DNA from: Spirochaetota bacterium
GTDB taxonomy: Bacteria; Spirochaetota; Leptospiria; Turneriellales; Turneriellaceae
Assembly: GCA_018240245.1 (NCBI GenBank)
Contig: JAFEGD010000126.1
Location: 1-37,647, forward strand
Length of the DNA stretch: 37,647 nucleotides
Reading direction: 5' to 3'
The notes under the pieces: model-generated
Seen by the model: the letters and a program-made list of their open reading frames with translations, nothing else
Told to the model about the DNA's origin: nothing
Database searches by the model: none
Shown: piece by piece, positions 1-8,099 of the stretch
How the letters are laid out: every line of letters starts with the position of its first letter
How positions within the stretch are numbered: the first letter of the stretch is position 1
Made by a program: the position numbers and the translations under genes

Positions 1-107
1 CTGCTTTCGGAAATGAAACGGCGGGACAAGAGATTTCACAAAGAAGGGGGTGCAATTTTTCAGGGGGTGCCAGCAAGTTCGGAAGCAGGCGCTTCGCCGC
101 TTTAGTA

Positions 108-129
108 GCGATTTTCGTCAGAAAATCGC
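108..129. repeat. Perfect hairpin downstream of patatin gene
   Basis: Arms GCGATTTTC and GAAAATCGC (9 bp, perfect) flank a GTCA loop. The hairpin lies about 50 bases past the stop of the leftward patatin gene, so it could end that transcript, but no T-run follows it on either strand. Bases 1-178 show no convincing coding sequence apart from this. Confidence 0.5.
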
Positions 130-178
130 GAGGCTTTCGAATTTGCTGGCGGCAGTGTCGATGGGGGTATTGCGGCTT

Positions 179-1099
179 TTACTGCCTGAAAAATCGCGCG
201 TCCCGTTTGAAGATACTAAAGAGTTTTCGGCCGTTTGCGATTGCGCGAATCTCGCCGATGCGTTCGCTCGTCGCGCGGTAGCCCATTTCGACAAACTCGC
301 TTGCCGCCGAATAATCGGCCCAATGGTAATTGCCGACGATCGGGCGAATAACAATGTCGGCGCGCGCAAGCTGTAAATTACGCCGATGCTCCGACGCGAT
401 TTCTTCGGTCTTGAGCATGACGTCGAATGCGCTGCGCGGCAGTGTCGTCGCGAGCTTTTCATCCGACACATCGACGACGACAATACGCTCGGCGCCTAAT
501 TCTTTCGCGGTCTCGACCCCCAGCTTGTCGAGCACGCCGCCGTCGACAAACCAGTCGCCCTTTGTGTGCGCGGGCGGAAAAATGAGCGGCATCGACGCCG
601 ACGCAATTACTGCCGCGCGTAAACTGTCGTCGCCTTGAAAGATGCGCAAGATGCCGGTGCGAATATTTACTGCAGCGGTGGCGAACGGTACTGCCGTCGA
701 GTCGATGCGTATATCGGCGATGAAGGGATTAAGTACGGTTTGTACGTCGGGGGTCGCTAAGACACCCGGCGCCGTAAAAATGCGGCGTAAGATATTTGTG
801 TTCGCGACTAACTTTTGCGCGCGTTTCACAATCCCCCCGCGAGTGGTTTCTTGGTTTGCCGTCCACGTACCCACGATTGACGAACGAAAGGCGTTGAAAT
901 GAATCAGTTGTAAGAGGCGTTTTTGTAAAAAATCGACGTCGGGTGCGACGCAGTAAATGCCGCCGCAAATCGCCCCCATCGAGATGCCGACGATCATGTC
1001 GAAACGCACATCGTGCTCGACCAACGCGCGAATAGCGCCGACGTGCGCGAAGCCGCGTGCGGCACCACCGCCTAAATTGAGTGAAATTCTGCCTGCCAT
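179..1099 (-). CDS. Patatin-like phospholipase (306 aa)
   Basis: Predicted lipid acyl hydrolase of the patatin/RssA group, which cleaves acyl chains from phospholipids with a Ser-Asp dyad. All signature blocks are visible: the glycine-rich oxyanion loop GGGAARG at residues 10-16, the nucleophile elbow GISMG with Ser40, and the DGG motif with Asp186. The length is typical for single-domain bacterial patatins. No signal peptide is evident, so it is probably cytoplasmic or peripheral to the membrane, like RssA. It is transcribed away from the signal-peptidase-like gene; the 51 bases between them must hold both promoters. The physiological substrate cannot be told from the sequence. Confidence 0.93.
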   Translation of the reverse strand: MAGRISLNLGGGAARGFAHVGAIRALVEHDVRFDMIVGISMGAICGGIYCVAPDVDFLQKRLLQLIHFNAFRSSIVGTWTANQETTRGGIVKRAQKLVANTNILRRIFTAPGVLATPDVQTVLNPFIADIRIDSTAVPFATAAVNIRTGILRIFQGDDSLRAAVIASASMPLIFPPAHTKGDWFVDGGVLDKLGVETAKELGAERIVVVDVSDEKLATTLPRSAFDVMLKTEEIASEHRRNLQLARADIVIRPIVGNYHWADYSAASEFVEMGYRATSERIGEIRAIANGRKLFSIFKRDARFFRQ

Positions 1100-1150
1100 G
1101 CTAATTCGATTGTATTTGACGCGCGTCGCTCGAATTTACTTTTCGCGTAC

Positions 1151-1693
1151 GTGATTCGTAAAGCCGAGTATTATCGCGCTTCGGGGCGACCGGGAAACAA
1201 AAGATGGTCGCGTTATGCTCTAATTTTTCTTTTCGTAAGCGCATCGGCATTCGTTTTACAGTTTGTTTTGCGGCAATTGTTATTCTACCCGCTTCGCGTC
1301 GATAGCGATAGCATGCAGCCAGAAATTCAACGCGGCGACAAACGCTATTTTGTTTATCCCAAGCTGACGACAGTTGCTAAGGGCGATATTGTTCTTGTAA
1401 ATTCTATCGCAGCAACCGTGCAATATCTTTGCCGCGTCGTCGCCATCGATGGCGACAAAGTTAAAATCAACGAAGGGCAACTTATCGTCAACAGCAAGGC
1501 GGAGCGCCAACTCAACCCGCGATTAAAGCTCGAACAAGACCGCTCGTTCTTCTTGGCTGAGATAGAGGTACGCCCTAATTATTTTTTCTGTATGAACGAT
1601 AACGACCGTAACAGCGACGATTCGCGCCAGCACGGTATTTTCGAGCGGCGGCAGATTGCGGCGAAACTCATTCGCCCGAAAGCGTTCTTTTGA
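1151..1693 (+). CDS. Signal peptidase I (S26) homologue with Cys at the catalytic Lys position
   Basis: A 180-residue protein with one N-terminal membrane segment (about residues 22-45) followed by an S26 signal peptidase fold. Box B is present as DSDSMQP with the nucleophile Ser54, and box E as NDNDRNSDDSRQHG near residues 147-160. Box D, which normally carries the general-base lysine (YIKR in E. coli LepB), reads QYLCRVVAIDGD, so Cys94 sits where the Lys should be. DNA there reads cleanly (ctt tgc cgc). Either the protein uses another base, or it is an inactive or specialised paralogue, with the true LepB elsewhere. Start is GTG. Its TGA overlaps the ATG of the next gene (TGATG), so the two are probably translationally coupled. 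Confidence 0.85.
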   Translation: MIRKAEYYRASGRPGNKRWSRYALIFLFVSASAFVLQFVLRQLLFYPLRVDSDSMQPEIQRGDKRYFVYPKLTTVAKGDIVLVNSIAATVQYLCRVVAIDGDKVKINEGQLIVNSKAERQLNPRLKLEQDRSFFLAEIEVRPNYFFCMNDNDRNSDDSRQHGIFERRQIAAKLIRPKAFF

Positions 1694-2619
1694 TGCGGCT
1701 CGCACCATCGAATACCGACGCAGAACTTGCACGTCGCTTTCGCACGCGCATCGCTGTGCATATCCGCCGCCACGCAGAGACGCTCGATACAGATGCGCGT
1801 CAACGGCTCTTAGCGCAATTCACCCCCGATGCGCGCGAACTCGAAAGCGTCGCGGGTTTCGACGACGACCCTTTGCACGAAGAAGACGCGGATATTCACC
1901 CGTTTGCCGACGTGATTCACAAGTACCGCGCGAAAATATTATATCTCGCGACCGACGAGTGTCCCGTGTATTGTCGCTACTGTACACGCAAGCGCAAGAC
2001 GCTACTTTCGAACGGGCACGCGGCGACGCCGCTTGCAGCGATCGTCGCATATTTGCGCGCGCATACCGAAGTGTGTGAGGTCATTTTTTCGGGGGGCGAC
2101 CCGCTAATGCTTCCCGCGCGCGATCTTTTTCACCGGGCTGGAGAGTTTGCAAGCGTCGCGTCGATTCGTTTTATACGTCTGCATTCGCGCGCCGTTACGA
2201 CCGCGCCGCAGCTACTGAACGAACGTTGGTTTAACGCATGCCGCGAATTTCAAAAGGCGCATGCGACAATTCAACTCGCGCTAGTATTACATGTCAATAC
2301 CGCCGCAGAGCTTTCGTTCGAGGCAATTCAAAAAATAAAATTACTGAAAGAAATGAATATTTCTCTTTATGCGCAAAGTGTCTTGCTCGCGGGAATCAAC
2401 GATAACGCGGCAATCCTCAGCGAGCTTTGCGTGCAACTCGTGCGGCACGGCGTTCAGCCATATTATTTGCACCAACTCGATCGCGTGACGGGTTCTGCGC
2501 ATTTTGAAGTGCCCGACGCAAACGCACGCGGGATTTATAACGAACTCAAAAATTTGATTCCTGCTTATATGCTGCCGCGTTTTGTGCGCGATTCAAAGCA
2601 GGGTAAATTTTCGATGTAG
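1693..2619 (+). CDS. KamA/EpmB-type radical SAM lysine aminomutase family protein (308 aa)
   Basis: Radical SAM protein of the lysine 2,3-aminomutase family. Cys90, Cys94 and Cys97 form the CxxxCxxC site (CPVYCRYCTRKRKT) for the 4Fe-4S cluster that cleaves S-adenosylmethionine. FSGGDPLM follows as the usual SAM-contact GGD block. At about 308 residues it has the short EpmB-like architecture rather than the ~416-residue catabolic KamA. EpmB makes beta-lysine for modification of elongation factor P. The C-terminus (LPRFVRDSKQGKFSM) lines up with the PLP-lysine region of the family; Lys305 is the likely PLP ligand, although the usual glycine run is absent. ATG at 1693 is chosen because it overlaps the upstream stop; an in-frame TTG lies 3 bases earlier. 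Whether the substrate is free lysine or part of the EF-P route is inference. Confidence 0.85.
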   Translation: MRLAPSNTDAELARRFRTRIAVHIRRHAETLDTDARQRLLAQFTPDARELESVAGFDDDPLHEEDADIHPFADVIHKYRAKILYLATDECPVYCRYCTRKRKTLLSNGHAATPLAAIVAYLRAHTEVCEVIFSGGDPLMLPARDLFHRAGEFASVASIRFIRLHSRAVTTAPQLLNERWFNACREFQKAHATIQLALVLHVNTAAELSFEAIQKIKLLKEMNISLYAQSVLLAGINDNAAILSELCVQLVRHGVQPYYLHQLDRVTGSAHFEVPDANARGIYNELKNLIPAYMLPRFVRDSKQGKFSM

Positions 2620-2645
2620 TGCGCAGCCGCGCAATACCGACTGCT

Positions 2646-4184
2646 CTATCGAACAGAAAGCCAATCTTCAAAATTAGGGTCTTCGCGGAGCGGAGCGTAG
2701 AGTTTCATATTACGAAAATTCTTGGTCAATTTTGCGCGCGCCTTCGGGTTCTTGAGGTATTGCGTACCCTTTTCTTTAACGCCCGCCCAATCGCCGATAT
2801 TCGCCATAGTCATCAAATGCAAGTTCATCTGCGACGGCGACGGATTTTTAAGCGCATCGAATTCGACGAGCGCCGAGCCGTATTCTTTCAAGGCAAAATA
2901 AGAAACACCGCGCCATGCGTGAAATTCGGGGCGGGCGCTGAGCTTTGTGTGAAACCGATCGGTTAAGTCGAGCACCGCTCGGTATTTTTCTTTCTCGAAT
3001 AGTAGGCCGATCGCGAGCGGTAGATCGGCGACCGCATACGACGGTAAATTATTTTCGCTTTCGTCTTCGTCGGGCAAATCTTGGTCGTAGATTTGTGCGG
3101 CAAGTTCTGCGGCTTTGTCTTTTTTCTTTTCGAGAACCAATAATTTCATTTTGTATAACTGAATGAGTGTCTTACTTTCTTGACTTGCTTTGAAACGGCA
3201 GAATTCGGCGTCTGGTTCTTCTTGTGAAACTTGACTGAGACAGTAGATGCGGCGCAGGCTTTGCAGCGTCTTACCCTTAATTGTTAATTCGGTCGCTAAT
3301 TTGCGCGCGTGTTTTGCATGCGCGAATGCGTCGGTCGGGTTTGCTAATGCATAATGCGACTGTGCAGCGTTCAATCGAATATAAAAACGTAAGCGTGCAT
3401 CGTCACCGACCTTTTCTAAGGCGGCGGCAAAGTAGCGCAACGCTTCACGGTAGTTGCCCGCCTTTCGCGCAAAAAGACCTAACTTATAAGCGGCGTTGGC
3501 GTCGTGCGATTCTTCCCAGACTTGGCGGTACGTCGTTTCGGCTTCGGCTTTGCGATCGAGCTTTTCTTGGTACTGCGCAATCTTGAGACGGTATTCTTTC
3601 CAGCGCGCGTCTTCGGTAATCGCTTGATTATATTGTGCAATAATCTGTTGAATCAATTCGTGCAATTCGCTCTCTTCGTCGCCCGCTTCGCGGCGCGTGC
3701 GGTATTCTTTTTCTAGTTGGATTGCCTTCTGAATATTGGCATTGCCTTTATAATTTGCATTTCCCGGGTGCGTCTCTGCCTCGGCGCGAATTTTTTCGAA
3801 GAGCTCGCTCTTTTGGCCCATCTCTTCGAGTTTATTGACATAGCGTAGCGACTCGCCATAAAGCCGCGCTTGACGATACAGAATCACGAGTTTCCAGTAC
3901 GCGACTTTACGAAATTTGCTCTGCATCGGGCGCTCGGCAGCCGCGCGAAAATAGGGGATACTCTCGGCGTATTGGCGACGCGATTCGAGAATCAAGCCGA
4001 TGTAGAGATGCGGGTCTCCCGATTCTTCGCCGTTTTCAATCGCCGTCTGAAAATGTTTTTTCGCCGTATCGTAAGCGCCGCGCGAGTACGCTTTTTCTCC
4101 CATGAGTAATTCGGTAGATTTCGCCGCAAGAGAAAAGACAACACAGAATGGGAGTAATCTTAATAACGCGGTTAATCCTGCCAT
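2646..4184 (-). CDS. Exported TPR-repeat protein (512 aa)
   Basis: Begins with a short hydrophobic signal segment (MAGLTALLRLLPFCVVFSLAA) and continues as a chain of tetratricopeptide-like helical pairs, for example GAYDTAKKHFQTAI, RQYAESIPYFRAAAE, GNYREALRYFAAALE and KEYGSALVEFDALK. Such repeats make protein-protein scaffolds; no catalytic domain is visible. The ATG at 4184 lies inside the end of the TolC-like gene (13-base overlap), so it is the last gene of a coupled four-gene envelope operon. An in-frame extension further upstream exists but would lie within tolC and lacks a signal peptide. A periplasmic or outer-membrane assembly role with the neighbouring channel and lipid carrier is inference. 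The kamA-like gene converges on it from the other side. Confidence 0.82.
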   Translation of the reverse strand: MAGLTALLRLLPFCVVFSLAAKSTELLMGEKAYSRGAYDTAKKHFQTAIENGEESGDPHLYIGLILESRRQYAESIPYFRAAAERPMQSKFRKVAYWKLVILYRQARLYGESLRYVNKLEEMGQKSELFEKIRAEAETHPGNANYKGNANIQKAIQLEKEYRTRREAGDEESELHELIQQIIAQYNQAITEDARWKEYRLKIAQYQEKLDRKAEAETTYRQVWEESHDANAAYKLGLFARKAGNYREALRYFAAALEKVGDDARLRFYIRLNAAQSHYALANPTDAFAHAKHARKLATELTIKGKTLQSLRRIYCLSQVSQEEPDAEFCRFKASQESKTLIQLYKMKLLVLEKKKDKAAELAAQIYDQDLPDEDESENNLPSYAVADLPLAIGLLFEKEKYRAVLDLTDRFHTKLSARPEFHAWRGVSYFALKEYGSALVEFDALKNPSPSQMNLHLMTMANIGDWAGVKEKGTQYLKNPKARAKLTKNFRNMKLYAPLREDPNFEDWLSVR

Positions 4185-5533
4185 GATTTTAACGCACCTT
4201 GATCGCCGATTTCCATTGCCAGTTTTGCGGCGGCGATACATAGATTAAATTCGGTCTCTGCCATTTCTTTTTCGGTTAAAAGTTGGGCGCCCAACGCTTC
4301 GATCAAATCTTTAGCGCTGCCGGTGCCGGTGGTATATGCGGTCATTTCAGAAAGCGACCACTTATTCGCCTCTTTATATTTGCTTTGGCTGATTTCCATT
4401 TGGGCTTTCTGTTTTTCAAAATCCCACATCGCCATCGCAATTTTGAGCGGAACTCCCGTCTCCGCCTCGCTTTGTTTCGCTTTCAATTTTTGTAGCTCTG
4501 CTTCGGCCTTTTGAATTTTCGATTGCGTTGTGTTGTAGTCGAGATCCCATTTGGCGCCGAACACGAGACCGAACAAATTGCGGTTGTATGGGTCGTAAGC
4601 GTACGTGCTTTGCTGGTAGTCGCGCATCGCCGTATAATTCATATCGGCGCGGCCTGCGATAAAAAGCACAGGTAAGAAGCCGCCCTTTTCCATTTCGACT
4701 TGATGATGCCGTGCTTGCAGACCCGCGGCAACCGCTTTCAAATCGGGATTCGTCATGTGCGCGCTCGCGACCAACTGTTCGAGGCCGCGTGTCGCGTCTT
4801 CGATCTTCGGAAAATCGCTTTCGAGTACGACCAGCGATTCGCGCTCGCCGAGAAAATGCCCCAACGCGAGCGCCGAAGTTTTTTTGTTCGCAATCCATTC
4901 TGTTTGAAAGCGCTGCAATTCGAGCGCAAATAATTTTAGCCGCGTTAAATCTTTGCGTTGTACTTCTCCGGTGCCTTTCTTGTAAAGTTTTTCTGCGCTT
5001 GCGAGGATTGTCTTCATCTTTTCTTCGGCGTCGTCGAGTACAGATTTCAATCGCTGCAAAAGAATGATTTGCATGTAGAGTTGCTTGTATTCGAAAATCG
5101 ATTTATTGATTTGGCTTTCGTGCAAAAATTTTACGCCTTCGACGGCGTACGCCGCCGCTTGCTTACCGTCTTTGATTCGTCCAAAACTGAAAATCGGGTA
5201 GACGACTTGCAACTCGGCGTGCACGAAAGGGCCCCAGACGTTGAAGTTCGATTGCGAGGCGACGGCGGTGCCGCGTGCCTGGTAGATGGGCGCAATCCAT
5301 GTCATGAAAGAAAGCGCTGGCAAATCGGTCGCCGCCGCTTCGGTTTGTAACGCCTCGTAGCTTAAAATTTGCCCTTTACTCTCTAAAATTTTCGCGTTGT
5401 TGCGCAGAAGTTGCACTAAACCTTCGGCGAAGCGAATCGGCTTTTCGCAATATGCAGAGCGTGGGAGTGAGAGCGCAGCGACGCTTAACGCTGCGTATAA
5501 AAATCTACTTCTTAATTTTCTGAATACGTTCAC
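4172..5533 (-). CDS. TolC-like outer-membrane efflux/channel protein (453 aa)
   Basis: Outer membrane efflux protein family. A signal peptide (residues 1 to about 29, ending SAYCE) is followed by two long helical halves rich in Ala, Gln, Glu and Lys with heptad character, as in the TolC periplasmic tunnel. The blocks near VVYPIFSFGRIKDGKQAA and FGAKWDLDYN match the family's strand-turn regions (typically '...P.F.gGr......A' and 'l.w.lf'). Length agrees with TolC/OprM (420-490 aa). TolC proteins trimerise and give a conduit across the outer membrane for RND, MFS or ABC pumps. No pump gene is adjacent. Its start lies 29 bases inside the mlaC-like gene and its end overlaps the TPR gene by 13 bases. 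Confidence 0.88.
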   Translation of the reverse strand: MNVFRKLRSRFLYAALSVAALSLPRSAYCEKPIRFAEGLVQLLRNNAKILESKGQILSYEALQTEAAATDLPALSFMTWIAPIYQARGTAVASQSNFNVWGPFVHAELQVVYPIFSFGRIKDGKQAAAYAVEGVKFLHESQINKSIFEYKQLYMQIILLQRLKSVLDDAEEKMKTILASAEKLYKKGTGEVQRKDLTRLKLFALELQRFQTEWIANKKTSALALGHFLGERESLVVLESDFPKIEDATRGLEQLVASAHMTNPDLKAVAAGLQARHHQVEMEKGGFLPVLFIAGRADMNYTAMRDYQQSTYAYDPYNRNLFGLVFGAKWDLDYNTTQSKIQKAEAELQKLKAKQSEAETGVPLKIAMAMWDFEKQKAQMEISQSKYKEANKWSLSEMTAYTTGTGSAKDLIEALGAQLLTEKEMAETEFNLCIAAAKLAMEIGDQGALKSWQD

Positions 5534-6131
5534 GCAGCAGCTTCACTAAATGCTTGTATCCCTTCTTTTTAATGATCGAAGAGAATTGGTTTCTAAAATC
5601 TAGTAGCGTCGATGCGTCATCGATATGCACGTCGTAAAGCTTTAAGCCATTTTCTGAACGGTATAAATAGAACTCTACTTTGAAACTTTGCTTCTTATGC
5701 GGCACGCGCGTGTTCACAACGATAGCTTCTTTATCGAAAGTTTCGTCGGTTTCGGTGCGTTCGGCTTTGATTTCGATAGGTATTTTTGCGGTCATTACCC
5801 GTTGCGAGGGGATATTGGCCTCGACGACGCGGTTAGCCATGAGCTCGTGAAACAATCCTAAGAAGTCTTCTTGTTGCGCGGGTTTCAGTTTATCGAACTG
5901 CTTGCCGAGTGCGAGGCGGCCGATTTCTTTAATATCGAGAATATCGAGCGCCAAATCGCGAGCCTTGCTCGACACCTCTTTACGCTTTTGCGGTGAGAAG
6001 TCTTCGGCGAGCTCGCCGCGCAGCTTCTCGAAATTGTCGATAATACCGCGCATATAATCGAGGCCTTCACCCGCAAACAGCGTGGGAGTAATGAAGGCTG
6101 CGATGACTATGGCGCGTGCAATTTGCTTCAT
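5505..6131 (-). CDS. MlaC/Ttg2D-family periplasmic phospholipid carrier (208 aa)
   Basis: A predicted signal peptide (MKQIARAIVIAAFITPTLFA) precedes an MlaC (Tol_Tol_Ttg2) domain. Typical features are the early DYMRGIIDNFEKLR helix, DILDIKEIGRLALGKQFDKL (compare the family's 'fDf..ms.lvLG..w...s..q...F...f'), and the closing YKLYDVHIDDAS-like strand with a conserved Asp pair. MlaC shuttles phospholipids between the MlaFEDB ABC complex in the inner membrane and an outer-membrane acceptor. Neither MlaFEDB nor MlaA is encoded here; instead the gene overlaps a TolC-like channel gene by 29 bases. The start at 6131 is chosen for the signal peptide and for the ATGA overlap with the upstream small membrane gene, with AGAAAG just ahead. 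Confidence 0.87.
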   Translation of the reverse strand: MKQIARAIVIAAFITPTLFAGEGLDYMRGIIDNFEKLRGELAEDFSPQKRKEVSSKARDLALDILDIKEIGRLALGKQFDKLKPAQQEDFLGLFHELMANRVVEANIPSQRVMTAKIPIEIKAERTETDETFDKEAIVVNTRVPHKKQSFKVEFYLYRSENGLKLYDVHIDDASTLLDFRNQFSSIIKKKGYKHLVKLLRERIQKIKK

Positions 6132-6304
6132 GCCGTCTTTCTCTTGCGAAAATATGCAATAATAATGATAATTGCCAGTAATATCAAAATAATTTTGCTC
6201 ACTTTCCAAGCGACGCCGACGAGAAAGGGAATTGTACCGTGTGGTAGCAAGAGCGCGAGAACGACAATCGCCAGAATCAGTAACAGAGAGTTTGGTTTCT
6301 GCAT
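6128..6304 (-). CDS. Small two-helix membrane protein (58 aa)
   Basis: A 58-residue ORF starting MQKPNSLLLILAIVVLAL and ending YFRKRKTA. It holds two hydrophobic stretches, about residues 7-22 and 34-51, and a positive tail. The stop overlaps the mlaC-like start as ATGA, which is why it is taken as the leading gene of the operon rather than as a shadow. I do not recognise a family. Its position ahead of a lipid carrier, a channel and a TPR protein suggests an inner-membrane accessory role, but that rests on context only. GGAA lies just ahead of the start, closer than usual. Confidence 0.55.
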   Translation of the reverse strand: MQKPNSLLLILAIVVLALLLPHGTIPFLVGVAWKVSKIILILLAIIIIIAYFRKRKTA

Positions 6305-6387
6305 TTCCGATTTAGTTCGTAACGACAGCTTGGCGTCAAGTGAATTGCGAAGTTCAACGAAATTAAGTTTTCGGTGCGTTCGCCAAT

Positions 6388-6418
6388 TATAAAATACCTT
6401 TCGAGCGTAACGCACACA
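6388..6418 (+). promoter_or_regulatory. Possible murE promoter -10 (TATAAA) and leader
   Basis: TATAAA at 6388-6393 lies 25 bases ahead of the murE ATG in a locally AT-rich gap between divergent genes. No good -35 is seen 16-18 bases upstream. The leader holds no strong Shine-Dalgarno site. Weak call. Confidence 0.25.
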
Positions 6419-7960
6419 ATGAAGCCGATAAATACCGATTTTACGCGCGCGATCTGGGAGTTTCTGGGCTGGGAAGCGTACGGCGTTTCCGATCGCGTAG
6501 AGATCAAAGAAATTACGCAAGATAGCCGCGAAGTCAAACGCGGCGTCGCTTTTTTCGCCTACGACGGGCACAATGTGCGCGGCAAAGACTTTATTTGGGA
6601 TGCACTCGCGAAGCACGCCGCTGCCATCTTTATCGATCGCGACTACAAGGCAGAAATTCTTGCCGACGAGCGCTACAAGAGCGATCAACCGATTTTTTTT
6701 AGTCCCGATTTTTTACGCGGCGCCGGGCGCACGATTTCATTCTTGTTGGGCGAGCCGACGCGCTATTTAACGACGGTCGGCGTTACCGGTACCAACGGCA
6801 AAACGACGGTTGCGCATTCTCTGTTTCAGGCGCTCAACCATCTGAACAAAGCGTCGATGTATATCGGCACTTTGGGTATGGAGATAACCAAGCACAAAAT
6901 TACCACCGGCATGACAACACCCGACGCGATTACCTCGCAGCGTATGCTCGCGCAAGGGTTAAAACAGAAAGCACTCTATGCCTGCCTTGAAACGAGTTCA
7001 CACGGCCTCGCGCAAGGGCGCCTCGAAGGTATCAATTTTCAAATTGGTATCTTCACGAATTTGACGCAAGACCATTTGGATTACCACCATAACATGGAAT
7101 CTTATTACCGAGCAAAACGGCGGCTCTTCGAGTACATGCTTTTCTCGTCGCGCAAAGCGCCCGAGAGCGTTAAAGGTGCGATAATTTGTATCGACGACGA
7201 TTATGGCCGTCGCTTATACCAATGGCTCAAGAACCAAAATCCATCCTTCCCGGTGATTTCGCTGAGCCTCAACGAAAAATCGGCAGATGCGCATGTCACC
7301 GACGTGCAAGCGACATTCGAGGGTTATAGTTGCACGCTCGTCGTTGCGCAAAAGAGCTATTTTATCAAGACACAGCTCTTAGGTCGTTTTAACCTAATGA
7401 ATTTGAGCTCGTGCTTTCTCGCGCTGTTGTGCCTCGGCTTTAGTACGAGCGACGCGCTCGCGGCAATTCAAAAAGTCGAGCCGGTGCCGGGCCGCTTCGA
7501 GGTGTTGCGCGGCAAAGAGCAGCGCACGGTGATTGTCGATTACGCGCACTCGCCCGACGCGCTTACAAAAGTTCTCGAAACTGCGCAAGAGCTCACGCCC
7601 GCGCGCGTGATCGGTCTTTTCGGCTGCGGCGGCGATCGCGACAAAGAGAAAAGACCGCAGATGGCCGAGGTCGCGAGCATGCACGCCGATCTCTGTATTT
7701 TAACAAACGACAATCCGCGCAGCGAAGACCCGAAAACGATTATCGAAGAAATGCGCAAGGGCTTAAAGACCGCGCGCTATCTCGTCATCACCGACCGCGA
7801 AAAAGCGATTCGCGCGGGCTTGCAAATCTTAGGGCCGCGCCAAGTTTTAGTAATCGCCGGTAAAGGCCACGAAGATTACCAAGTTATCGGCAATCGCACG
7901 ACATACTTTTCCGATCGCGAGGTCGCGTTGAAGCTCATGGGTGTGTTGAAGATACGGTAA
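6419..7960 (+). CDS. murE: UDP-N-acetylmuramoyl-tripeptide synthetase MurE, meso-DAP type (513 aa)
   Basis: Cytoplasmic ATP-dependent Mur ligase that adds the third amino acid of the peptidoglycan stem peptide to UDP-MurNAc-L-Ala-D-Glu. The P-loop GVTGTNGKTT is at about residues 122-131, the Mur-ligase central block TNLTQDHLDYHH follows, and the C-terminal domain carries VDYAHSPDAL, GCGGDRDKEKRPQM and DNPRSED (Asp431-Arg434). DNPR is the motif of enzymes that add meso-diaminopimelate; lysine-adding MurE proteins have other residues here. This predicts DAP-type peptidoglycan, as in Leptospira and unlike Treponema. ATG at 6419 is preferred because the 15 residues upstream of it do not resemble MurE. 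No other cell-wall (dcw) genes adjoin, so the gene stands apart from a mur cluster. Confidence 0.96.
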   Translation: MKPINTDFTRAIWEFLGWEAYGVSDRVEIKEITQDSREVKRGVAFFAYDGHNVRGKDFIWDALAKHAAAIFIDRDYKAEILADERYKSDQPIFFSPDFLRGAGRTISFLLGEPTRYLTTVGVTGTNGKTTVAHSLFQALNHLNKASMYIGTLGMEITKHKITTGMTTPDAITSQRMLAQGLKQKALYACLETSSHGLAQGRLEGINFQIGIFTNLTQDHLDYHHNMESYYRAKRRLFEYMLFSSRKAPESVKGAIICIDDDYGRRLYQWLKNQNPSFPVISLSLNEKSADAHVTDVQATFEGYSCTLVVAQKSYFIKTQLLGRFNLMNLSSCFLALLCLGFSTSDALAAIQKVEPVPGRFEVLRGKEQRTVIVDYAHSPDALTKVLETAQELTPARVIGLFGCGGDRDKEKRPQMAEVASMHADLCILTNDNPRSEDPKTIIEEMRKGLKTARYLVITDREKAIRAGLQILGPRQVLVIAGKGHEDYQVIGNRTTYFSDREVALKLMGVLKIR

Positions 7961-7997
7961 AGATGAGATTATAACAGGACTATTATCGGAGAGTAAA

Positions 7998-8099
7998 ATG
8001 TCTGAATTCGAAAAGTGGCGCAAGGAAAATGAATGAGTTCGCAATAATCTTTGGGAAAAAGTACCTCGCGAACAAATTTTTCAAATTCTTCGCCATCTC
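7998..8099 (+). pseudogene. Short ORF with in-frame TGA; probable gene remnant
   Basis: After murE, a good ribosome site (GGAGAG, 4 bases before ATG) introduces a 12-codon ORF, MSEFEKWRKENE, ended by TGA at 8034-8036. In the same frame the sequence carries on with protein-like content (VRNNLWEKVPREQIFQILRHL) until it runs into the 3' end of pdhB on the other strand. It looks like the head of a degraded gene broken by a nonsense change (TGG to TGA would repair it). I do not recognise the family. A short regulatory leader peptide is a less likely alternative. Confidence 0.4.

Noticed and set aside
44..70. Two AGGGGGTGC direct repeats near the left edge
   Set aside because: Only nine bases, two copies, no associated structure; may be chance in GC-rich DNA.
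1656..2078. Arg/Cys-rich rightward ORF overlapping the KamA-like gene
   Set aside because: Out-of-frame shadow of a gene with clear radical SAM motifs.
6132..6209. Upstream extension of the MlaC-like protein by 26 residues
   Set aside because: It would bury the clear signal peptide and lose the ATGA overlap with the small membrane gene.
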